Below are positions 1 through 4,477 of a stretch of DNA of 5,206 nucleotides, piece after piece. The translations under genes and the position numbers were made by a program. Position 1 is the first letter of the stretch. Every line of letters begins with the position of its first letter. The stretch is taken from the NCBI GenBank assembly GCA_020851835.1, contig JADZBZ010000488.1:1-5206 (forward strand), in the 5' to 3' direction. Below the pieces are notes generated by a model. That model was given only the letters and a program-made list of their open reading frames with translations, made no database searches and was not told the DNA's origin. This stretch comes from Acidobacteriota bacterium (GTDB lineage Bacteria; Acidobacteriota; Vicinamibacteria; Vicinamibacterales; UBA2999).

Positions 1-230
1 AGATCGAGGGCCGTGAGCCGCGTGGCGATGGCCTCGGCGGCCGAACGCTCCTCGGCTTCGCGCGCGTCCACGATCTTGCGCTCGCGCTCCACCCACTTGC
101 GGTTGGCATCGGTGGCGGGCAGCGCCAGCTTGCGGGGCAGCAGGTAATTGCGGGCGAAGCCGTCGGCCACCTTGACGATTTGGCCGCGGTCGCCCACGTG
201 CTCGACGTGTTCTCGCAGAATGACTTCCAT
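1..230 (-). CDS. rplI: 50S ribosomal protein bL9, 5' part (runs off left edge)
   Basis: bL9 binds 23S rRNA at the base of the L1 stalk and its long helix reaches out from the large subunit, helping to keep the reading frame. Only the first 76 codons are present; the C-terminal rRNA-binding domain of this roughly 150-residue family lies beyond position 1. The N-terminal domain begins MEVILREHVEHVGDRG and carries the L9 signature at about residues 13-40: G13, G16, V21, G24, F25, N28, Y29 and L30, followed by LPRKLALPAT. A Lys/Arg/Glu-rich stretch after residue 44 fits the connecting helix. The start is ATG at 230-228, 12 nt after the rpsR stop, with GAGGGG at 241-236 as ribosome binding site. 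It is the third gene of the rpsF-rpsR-rplI operon. Identity is very secure; only the missing 3' end is unknown. Confidence 0.97.
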   Translation of the reverse strand, partial: MEVILREHVEHVGDRGQIVKVADGFARNYLLPRKLALPATDANRKWVERERKIVDAREAEERSAAEAIATRLTALD

Positions 231-235
231 GACAA

Positions 236-241
236 CCCCTC
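236..241 (-). promoter_or_regulatory. Ribosome binding site of rplI
   Basis: GAGGGG on the minus strand lies 5 nt before the rplI ATG, in the 12-nt gap after the rpsR stop. It fits a Shine-Dalgarno sequence and supports the ATG at 230. Confidence 0.7.
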
Positions 242-242
242 G

Positions 243-542
243 CTAGTCGGCCGCGTACGGCAGCAGCGCCAGTTGCCGCGCGCGCAGGATGGCCACGCGC
301 AGCGCGCGCTGATGCTTGGCACAGGTGCCGGAGATCCGGCGCGGCAAGACCTTGCCGCGCTCGGGCACGAAGCCGCTCAGCAGCTTCACGTCCTTGTAGT
401 TGATGTCGTCGATGCGGTCCGCACAGAACTTGCAGATCTTGCGGCGGCGGAACAGGCCGCGGCGCTGGCCGCCCTGCTTGTCTCCCGCGCCCGCGCCCGC
501 GCCCTTGCCCTTGCCTGCCGGCTTTCGGCCACCAAATGCCAT
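243..542 (-). CDS. rpsR: 30S ribosomal protein bS18, zinc-ligand (C+) form with Gly/Lys/Ala N-terminal extension
   Basis: bS18 sits on the platform of the small subunit and binds 16S rRNA as a heterodimer with bS6, encoded just upstream. The 99-residue product has the family core from about residue 29: GLFRRRKICKFC, then INYKDVKLLSGFV (47-59) and the signature PRRISGTCAKHQRAL (67-81). C37, C40, C74 and H77 form the set of zinc-type ligands typical of 'C+' bacterial S18 proteins; zinc binding is inferred. Residues 7-26 are a low-complexity run of Gly, Lys and Ala, making the protein longer than the usual 75-90 residues; it comes from a hexamer DNA repeat (484-515). The start at 542 is only 3 nt after the rpsF stop and is preceded by a strong GGGGAGG, so translation is probably coupled. 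No ssb gene separates rpsF and rpsR, unlike many Firmicutes. Confidence 0.97.
   Translation of the reverse strand: MAFGGRKPAGKGKGAGAGAGDKQGGQRRGLFRRRKICKFCADRIDDINYKDVKLLSGFVPERGKVLPRRISGTCAKHQRALRVAILRARQLALLPYAAD
484..515 (-). repeat. Hexamer tandem repeat inside rpsR
   Basis: On the plus strand three copies of CCCGCG (484-501) are followed by two copies of CCCTTG (502-513) and a partial unit. Read on the minus strand they encode alternating Gly-Lys and Gly-Ala dipeptides, residues about 10-20 of bS18. The unit is 6 nt, so gain or loss of copies would keep the frame. Confidence 0.75.
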
Positions 543-545
543 GAC

Positions 546-1001
546 TTACGCCTCCCCTTCCGTGGCGTCGTAGGTCACGTCGCCATCATCGTCCCCGTCG
601 TGCTGCGGTCCCTCACCCGGCTGCCGGTCTGGCGGCAGCCCGCGCGCCACGCGCCGGCGGCGCGAGGTTTCCTGGCGCCGCGTACGGGCGCGCTCGGCCA
701 CGCTCTGCCGCTCGTCCACGCGGACCACCAGGTGGCGCAACAACCCGTCGGTCACCTTGAGGCGCCGGTCGATCTCCTTGATGAGATCGCCCGAGCCCTG
801 GATGACGTGCAGCACGTAGAAGCCTTCCTTGTGCTTGCCAATCTCGTAGGCGAGTTTACGCCGGCCCCACGGATCGGTCTTTTCGATCGTGCCGCCCATG
901 CGCTCGACGATGCCCGCGACCTGCGTCTGCAGGTCGGCGACCTGCTGTTCGGTCGCTTCGGGCACCATGATGTAGATCAACTCATACGTACGTGCACTCA
1001 T
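546..1001 (-). CDS. rpsF: 30S ribosomal protein bS6 with long charged C-terminal tail
   Basis: bS6 is a small-subunit platform protein that binds 16S rRNA together with bS18. The 151-residue product starts MSARTYELIYIMVPEATEQQ. The ferredoxin-like core spans residues 4-97: first strand YELIYIMVP, helix with VADLQTQVAGIVERMGG, then WGRRKLAYEIGKHKEGFYVL (45-64), DLIKEIDRRLKVTDGLLRHL (72-91) and VVRVDE. WGRRKLAY with KEGFY is diagnostic of S6. After residue 97 comes a tail of about 54 residues: first Arg-rich (about 98-120), then acidic with DGDDDGD and EGEA; S6 tails vary, and in some bacteria they are modified with glutamates. The ATG at 1001 is preferred to an in-frame ATG at 1085 because it has AAGGAG at about 1013-1008 and starts at the conserved N-terminus; the upstream 28 residues show no S6 similarity. 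First gene of the rpsF-rpsR-rplI operon. Confidence 0.96.
   Translation of the reverse strand: MSARTYELIYIMVPEATEQQVADLQTQVAGIVERMGGTIEKTDPWGRRKLAYEIGKHKEGFYVLHVIQGSGDLIKEIDRRLKVTDGLLRHLVVRVDERQSVAERARTRRQETSRRRRVARGLPPDRQPGEGPQHDGDDDGDVTYDATEGEA
551..557 (-). promoter_or_regulatory. Ribosome binding site of rpsR, inside the rpsF 3' end
   Basis: GGGGAGG on the minus strand ends 8 nt before the rpsR ATG at 542 and overlaps the last codons of rpsF. It is the strongest Shine-Dalgarno match in the window and supports the rpsR start. Confidence 0.75.
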
Positions 1002-1007
1002 CAGGTC

Positions 1008-1013
1008 TCCTTG
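1008..1013 (-). promoter_or_regulatory. Ribosome binding site of rpsF
   Basis: AAGGAG on the minus strand lies about 6 nt before the ATG at 1001. It decides the start against the in-frame ATG at 1085. It can be enclosed in a small hairpin (1004-1019). Confidence 0.75.
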
Positions 1014-1080
1014 TGGACCCGCCTTCGCCCGTCGGGCTCCGGCGCCGCGTGCGCCCAAACCCGGCCAGCCGAAGACGATG

Positions 1081-1094
1081 GCCACCGCAGTGGC
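1081..1094 (-). repeat. Inverted repeat GCCAC/GTGGC downstream of pth
   Basis: A perfect 5-bp stem with a 4-nt loop. It lies 16 nt after the pth stop. No T-run follows on the minus strand, so it is not called an intrinsic terminator; it could be an mRNA 3'-end or processing hairpin, or chance. Confidence 0.4.
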
Positions 1095-1104
1095 AAGGAG
1101 GCGG

Positions 1105-1122
1105 CCCGCCTCAATTGGCGGG
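1105..1122 (-). repeat. Inverted repeat across the pth stop codon
   Basis: CCCGCC and GGCGGG form a perfect 6-bp stem with a 6-nt loop that contains the pth TGA. The sequence after it on the minus strand is C-rich, not T-rich, so a classical Rho-independent terminator is not supported. Confidence 0.45.
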
Positions 1123-1740
1123 ATCCGATTCTTGCGTTCCGTCCTGCTTCTCGGCCGCGTTGAACGCGTTCATCACGCGCTCGATGCCCTCGGCCACGAA
1201 CAGTTCCGAGGCATCGGCGGCCCGCAGCACGGCCGCCGCAATCGTATCGCGCTCGTCCGACCGGAACCGGCCGAGCACGTGGTCAACCATCCCGGGGCGT
1301 CCGAGCACCCGCCCGTCCGACCCCTGCATGTCGCCCCGTCCGACGCCCACGCGCAGGCGGGGAAACGCGGCGGTGCCCAATAACTGGGCGACTGACTTCA
1401 GCCCGTTGTGCCCTCCGTCGCTGCCGCCCCGCCGTGCGCGCAGCCGCCCCAGGGGCAGCGCCGCATCGTCGGCCACGATGAACACGTCGGCAGGCTCGAT
1501 CTTGTAGAAGCCCGCCAGGCCGGAAACCGCGCGGCCGCTCAGGTTCATGAACGTGAGCGGCTTGGCGATCAAGACGCCCTCGCCGTTCCGCGTGGTTTTG
1601 GCCGCGAGACTCTCGAACGACTCGCGCCACTGCTCGACGCCCCACCGCCGCGCCAGCTCGTCGACGACGAGAAAGCCGACGTTGTGGCGTGTCTCGCGAT
1701 ACTCGGCGCCGGGGTTGCCGAGCCCGACCACGAGCTTCAT
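1111..1740 (-). CDS. pth: Peptidyl-tRNA hydrolase
   Basis: Pth cleaves the ester bond of peptidyl-tRNAs that drop off the ribosome, releasing tRNA for reuse; it is a cytosolic, usually essential enzyme. The 209-residue product opens with KLVVGLGNPGAEYRETRHNV. Residues matching the E. coli active site are visible: N9 (GLGNPG), H19 (TRHN, the catalytic base), N66 (TFMNLSG), D91 (VADDAALPLG) and N112 (GGHNGL). RLRVGVGRG (about 128-136) and VLGRF near 155 are further family motifs. The last about 15 residues are polar and variable. One deviation is Ala where many homologues have the second Asp of the DDLDLP segment (A94); the catalytic Asp itself is kept. The start is 2 nt after the rplY stop and has only a purine-rich GAGAAGAAGAAG upstream instead of a clear Shine-Dalgarno, so it is probably translated by coupling to rplY. 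ychF, its frequent neighbour, does not follow. Confidence 0.96.
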   Translation of the reverse strand: MKLVVGLGNPGAEYRETRHNVGFLVVDELARRWGVEQWRESFESLAAKTTRNGEGVLIAKPLTFMNLSGRAVSGLAGFYKIEPADVFIVADDAALPLGRLRARRGGSDGGHNGLKSVAQLLGTAAFPRLRVGVGRGDMQGSDGRVLGRPGMVDHVLGRFRSDERDTIAAAVLRAADASELFVAEGIERVMNAFNAAEKQDGTQESDPAN

Positions 1741-1742
1741 CG

Positions 1743-2435
1743 CTACTTCTTCTTCTCGCCCTTCTCGTCTTCCGGCTTGCCCTTCTTGATGACCTCGGGC
1801 TCCGACCCGGCGGCCGCCGGGACCGCCACGGCCGCGGCCTCCGCGCCGGGCTCCGGCTCGGCCGCGCGCGGCGTGACGACGTGCACCAGCATCGTGTCAC
1901 GGTCGGTGATCGTGGTCCACGTCACGTTCTGATCCACGTCGCGGAGGTGGACCGCCTGGTTGAGCCCCAGGTCCGAGATGTCGACCTCGATCGAATTGGG
2001 AATCTCCGCCGGCAGGCACTCGACCTCGACTTCGCGGTGCACGAAATCGAGCACACCGCCGTCCACCTTGACGCCGCGCGGCTCGCCGCGCAGGACGATC
2101 GGCACGCTGACCTGAATGCGGCGATCCATGTTCACGCGGTAGAAATCCGCGTGCAGCGGGTGATGCGTGACGGGGTCGAGCTGCACCTCCCGCACCAGCA
2201 CCCGTGCGTCCATCTCGCCCGGCACCTTCAGCGTGATCAGGGAGTTGAGCCCCGACTTCGAGTGCAGGATCCGCATGAACGGCTTGGGATCCACCGCCAG
2301 GTGAATCGGCGCCACGGCATCGCCTGCCTTCTGGGCTCCGTACACCACCGCCGGAATGTGTCCGGCGGCGCGGGTACGGTTGCTTTCGTTCTTTCCCTTC
2401 GTGGTGCGCTTGACGGCTTCGAGTACGGCTTCCAT
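1743..2435 (-). CDS. rplY: 50S ribosomal protein bL25, two-domain CTC/TL5 form
   Basis: bL25 binds 5S rRNA in the central protuberance; the longer two-domain version is called CTC (general stress protein) or TL5. The 230-residue product has the N-terminal 5S-binding domain at about residues 1-95, with AAGHIPAVVYG (23-33) and LDPVTHHPLHADFYRV (86-101) as typical motifs. The C-terminal beta domain at about 100-187 shows the RGEPRGVKVDGGVLDF stretch, LPAEIPNSIEVDISDLGLNQ (141-160) and HLRDV. A low-complexity tail (about 188-230) is first Ala/Pro/Glu-rich and then Lys/Glu-rich, ending EKGEKKK. The ATG at 2435 is chosen because EAVLEAVKR is the usual N-terminus and GAAGGA (2445-2440) lies 4 nt before it; in-frame upstream residues are unlike L25. 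It follows prs after 28 nt and precedes pth by 2 nt, as in many bacteria. Confidence 0.96.
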   Translation of the reverse strand: MEAVLEAVKRTTKGKNESNRTRAAGHIPAVVYGAQKAGDAVAPIHLAVDPKPFMRILHSKSGLNSLITLKVPGEMDARVLVREVQLDPVTHHPLHADFYRVNMDRRIQVSVPIVLRGEPRGVKVDGGVLDFVHREVEVECLPAEIPNSIEVDISDLGLNQAVHLRDVDQNVTWTTITDRDTMLVHVVTPRAAEPEPGAEAAAVAVPAAAGSEPEVIKKGKPEDEKGEKKK

Positions 2436-2439
2436 GGGT

Positions 2440-2445
2440 TCCTTC
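2440..2445 (-). promoter_or_regulatory. Ribosome binding site of rplY
   Basis: GAAGGA on the minus strand, in the 28-nt gap after prs, lies 4 nt before the ATG at 2435 and supports that start over an in-frame upstream reading. Confidence 0.65.
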
Positions 2446-2463
2446 GCAATCAGGCTCTGGGCC

Positions 2464-3420
2464 CTAGACGAACAACGACGAGACCGAGGTTTCCTCGTGA
2501 ATGCTGCGAATGGCCTGCCCGAGCAGGCGGGCGACCGACAGCTCCACAATCTTCTGACACTTCGCCCGCTCGGAGCCGAGCGGGATGGTATTGGTGATAA
2601 TCAGCTTGTCGATGGGGGCCTTCTCGATGCGCCCGATGGCCGGCCCCGACAGCACCCCGTGCACGGCGCAGGCGAGCACGCGCTCGGCGCCCGCGTCCTT
2701 CACTGCCTGGGCGGCCTTCTGAACGGTGCCCGCCGTATCGATGATGTCGTCCACAATCACACACGTGCGGCCGCCCACCTCGCCAATCACGTTCATCACC
2801 TCCGCCGACCCGTCGTCGACGCGGCGCCGCTTGTCGATCACCGCCAGTTCGGCACCCAGGCGCTTGGCGTAGGCACGCGCGCGCTCGGCGCCACCCGCGT
2901 CCGGTGCGACGATGGTCAGTCGCGGATAGTCCTGACGCGAGAGCTCGTCGATGATCACCGGGGCCGCGAACAGGTGGTCCACCGGAATGTCGAAAAACGC
3001 CTGGATCTGCGCCTTGTGCAGGTCCATCGTGAGCACGCGGTTGGTGCCCGCCGCACTCAGCACGTTGGCCACGAGCTTGGCCGAAATCGGCACGCGCGGC
3101 TTGTCCTTGCGGTCCTGCCGGGCGTAGCCGTAGTAGGGCAGCACCGCGGTAATCCGGGCGGCCGACGAGCGACGGAACGCGTCCACCATGATCATCAACT
3201 CCATCAGGTGCTGATCGACCGGGGCGCAGGTCGGCTGGATGATGAAGACGTCGGTGCCGCGAATGTTCTCGTCGATCTGGAACGAAACCTCCGTGTCCGG
3301 AAACCGGCGCAGCCGCGCCTGGCCGAGCCCGCAGCCCAGAAAATCGGCAATCTGCATCGCCAGCGCCGGGTGGGCGCTGCCGGAGAAGACCTTCAACTCG
3401 CCAAAACCGCTCGGTCGCAT
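2464..3420 (-). CDS. prs: Ribose-phosphate pyrophosphokinase (PRPP synthase, class I)
   Basis: Prs transfers pyrophosphate from ATP to ribose 5-phosphate to make PRPP, the precursor of purines, pyrimidines, NAD, histidine and tryptophan. The 318-residue product has normal length. Visible motifs are the N-terminal LKVFSGSAHPALA (9-21), the ATP-site segment PYYGYARQDRK (95-105), MDLHKAQIQAFFDIPVDHL (132-150) with active-site H135, PDAGGAERA (173-181), the flexible-loop DKRR with K197 and R199, and the PRPP-binding loop VDDIIDTAGT (223-232). The C-terminus ETSVSSLFV is typical. The ATG at 3420 lies 8 nt after the CCA end of tRNA-Gln and has no Shine-Dalgarno, since the upstream bases belong to the tRNA. 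A TTG at 3396, codon 9, would start the protein exactly at the common K-V-F-S-G position but also lacks a good ribosome site; I keep the ATG. Product identity is certain, exact start less so. Confidence 0.95.
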   Translation of the reverse strand: MRPSGFGELKVFSGSAHPALAMQIADFLGCGLGQARLRRFPDTEVSFQIDENIRGTDVFIIQPTCAPVDQHLMELMIMVDAFRRSSAARITAVLPYYGYARQDRKDKPRVPISAKLVANVLSAAGTNRVLTMDLHKAQIQAFFDIPVDHLFAAPVIIDELSRQDYPRLTIVAPDAGGAERARAYAKRLGAELAVIDKRRRVDDGSAEVMNVIGEVGGRTCVIVDDIIDTAGTVQKAAQAVKDAGAERVLACAVHGVLSGPAIGRIEKAPIDKLIITNTIPLGSERAKCQKIVELSVARLLGQAIRSIHEETSVSSLFV

Positions 3421-3428
3421 GGTGTAAC

Positions 3429-3503
3429 TGGTTGGGGCGGAAGGATTCGAACCTTCGAATACGGGTTCCAAAGACCCGCGCCTTACCGCTTGGCCACGCC
3501 CCA
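3429..3503 (-). tRNA. tRNA-Gln (anticodon UUG)
   Basis: The minus strand folds into a complete cloverleaf of 75 nt. Acceptor stem TGGGGCG pairs with CGCCCCA, including the weak U1-A72 pair typical of bacterial tRNA-Gln. The D arm has stem GCC/GGC around AAGCGGTAA. The anticodon stem CGGGT/ACCCG encloses the loop CTTTGGA, giving TTG at positions 34-36, which reads CAA (and CAG by wobble). The T arm is GAAGG-TTCGAAT-CCTTC. The discriminator is A and the CCA end is encoded in the genome (3431-3429). It sits between ispE and prs, a location also known in Pseudomonas, and is probably co-transcribed with prs, so that RNase P and 3' processing would separate the two. Confidence 0.97.
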
Positions 3504-3523
3504 ACACACCGGGGCAAACCCAT

Positions 3524-3553
3524 ATCGTATACGGGCATCCCCAGCTCTGGCAA
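3524..3553 (-). promoter_or_regulatory. Candidate sigma70-type promoter for tRNA-Gln-prs
   Basis: In the 56-nt gap between ispE and the tRNA, the minus strand has TTGCCA (3553-3548, five of six matches to TTGACA) and then an AT-rich TATACGATAT. As -10 box either TATACG after 16 nt (3531-3526) or TACGAT after 18 nt (3529-3524) is possible, each four of six. Transcription would start about 10-15 nt before the mature tRNA. The AT-rich patch stands out in this GC-rich DNA. Inference only. Confidence 0.4.
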
Positions 3554-3559
3554 TCGCCT

Positions 3560-4477
3560 TCAGACGCCGCGCCCCCCGGACGGGAGCCGCAACAGCCGCT
3601 GGTACTCCCCCCGGGTGACCGTGCGCGTCGCCACCGCCATCCAGCCCGGCCTGGCGAGATCTCGTGCCGTTCGGCGGGCAGCCTCGGCACGCTCGAACAG
3701 GCCGAACACCGCCGAACCGGAGCCCGACATCAGGGCGGTCACCGCGCCCGCTTCCACCAAGGCCTGCCGGATCCGTCCAATAGTGGGATGATGGCGCACC
3801 ACCGAGGGCTGGAGATCGTTGCCGAGCGAGGCGGCCCACGCCGGCCATCGCGGCGGCGTGGCTCGCCGCAGCGGGGCTGACCGGCGCGACCGTCCAGGAC
3901 GCCGCGCGTCCTCGTCGTACCAGCGATAGGCCTCCACCGTCGAGACGCCAAACCCCGGCCGTAGGATCACCACCTGCACCGGCGGGAGGTCGGCCAGCGG
4001 GTAGATATCGTCTCCGCGACCCAGCCCGAGGGCGGTGCCGCCCACCAGGAGGAACGGCACATCGGCTCCAACCCGGGATGCCACTCGGCTCAGCGAGGTC
4101 TCGTCGAGACCCAGGCGCCACAGCCGGTTCAGGCCGGCAAGGGTAACGGCCGCATCGGCGCTGCCGCCCCCCAGCCCCGCCGCCGCGGGTATGCGCTTGG
4201 CGAGATGGATCGCGACGTTGCGGGGCTGCCCGCGCCCGAGCCGCGCCAGTCGCCATAAGAGCGAAGCGGCCTTCCAGACTAGATTGCGGCGATCGGTGGG
4301 GACGCCCGGATCGTCACACGTCAGCTCGAAGGGCCCGCGCGTCGTTCGGAGCGTCACGGTATCGGCCAGCGCGATCGATTGAAACACCGTCCGCAGGTCG
4401 TGGTAGCCGTCGGGTCGCAGGCCGAGCACGCGCAAGTCGAGGTTCACTTTCGCGCAGGCGCGCAGTGTCAACGTCAT
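3560..4477 (-). CDS. ispE: 4-diphosphocytidyl-2-C-methyl-D-erythritol kinase
   Basis: IspE phosphorylates the 2-hydroxyl of CDP-methylerythritol with ATP, a middle step of the MEP pathway to isoprenoids. It is a GHMP-family kinase. The 305-residue product shows AKVNLDLRVLGLRPDGYHDL (9-28) with active-site K10, the glycine-rich ATP loop PAAAGLGGGSADAA (97-110), GADVPF (137-142) with the catalytic D139, and the third GHMP motif SGSGSAVFGLF (251-261). An Arg/Pro-rich stretch at about 191-212 (RRPGRSRRSAPLRRATPPR) lies between conserved parts and looks like a family-variable loop, somewhat enlarged here. The ATG at 4477 overlaps the TGA of the upstream lipoprotein gene as ATGA, and no Shine-Dalgarno is visible, so translation is probably coupled. 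Its place after a lolB-like gene and before tRNA-Gln and prs matches a conserved order. Confidence 0.96.
   Translation of the reverse strand: MTLTLRACAKVNLDLRVLGLRPDGYHDLRTVFQSIALADTVTLRTTRGPFELTCDDPGVPTDRRNLVWKAASLLWRLARLGRGQPRNVAIHLAKRIPAAAGLGGGSADAAVTLAGLNRLWRLGLDETSLSRVASRVGADVPFLLVGGTALGLGRGDDIYPLADLPPVQVVILRPGFGVSTVEAYRWYDEDARRPGRSRRSAPLRRATPPRWPAWAASLGNDLQPSVVRHHPTIGRIRQALVEAGAVTALMSGSGSAVFGLFERAEAARRTARDLARPGWMAVATRTVTRGEYQRLLRLPSGGRGV

Larger units (their letters stand above)
1002..1110 (-). promoter_or_regulatory. Structured pth-rpsF intergenic leader, candidate S6:S18-type autoregulatory region
   Basis: This 109-nt gap is the longest non-coding stretch in the window and precedes rpsF. 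In the minus-strand RNA, two hairpins can form side by side just before the start codon. The first (1044-1020) has stems CGCC/GGCG and GCCC/GGGC separated by a symmetric purine internal loop, GGA opposite GAA, with a GAC end loop. The second (1019-1004) has stem GGUC/GACC and holds the Shine-Dalgarno GGAG in its loop. A competing hairpin (1055-1041, GGCGC/GCGCC) would exclude the first. Leaders bound by the S6:S18 complex are known before rpsF in several phyla, so autoregulation is plausible. I could not confirm the known S6:S18 consensus, and GC-rich DNA forms such stems by chance. I see no convincing sigma70 promoter here. Confidence 0.4.

Noticed and set aside
1002..1085. Longer rpsF start at ATG 1085
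   Set aside because: The extra 28 residues are unlike S6, whereas the ATG at 1001 has AAGGAG and the conserved N-terminus.
1060..1100. Sigma70 promoter for rpsF starting from TTGCCA near 1096
   Set aside because: No acceptable -10 box is found at 16-18 nt; the region is too GC-rich to support the call.
1105..1122. Intrinsic terminator after pth
   Set aside because: The stem is good but no T-run follows on the minus strand, so it is listed only as an inverted repeat.
180..1163. 327-codon plus-strand open frame opposite rpsF and rpsR
   Set aside because: It overlaps two certain ribosomal protein genes, has no recognisable domain and an Ala/Arg/Leu composition typical of antisense shadow frames.
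2436..2549. Longer rplY start at ATG 2549
   Set aside because: It would overlap the 3' end of prs by more than 80 nt and adds residues unlike L25; the ATG at 2435 has its own ribosome site.
2356..3618. 420-codon plus-strand open frame opposite prs
   Set aside because: It is antisense to prs and crosses the tRNA-Gln gene. Its GWGGRIRTFEYGFQRPAPY stretch is simply the reverse complement of the tRNA, a known source of false proteins. Long antisense frames are expected in GC-rich DNA.
3421..3690. Longer prs frame starting at 3690
   Set aside because: It would translate the tRNA and part of ispE; Prs similarity starts at about 3396.
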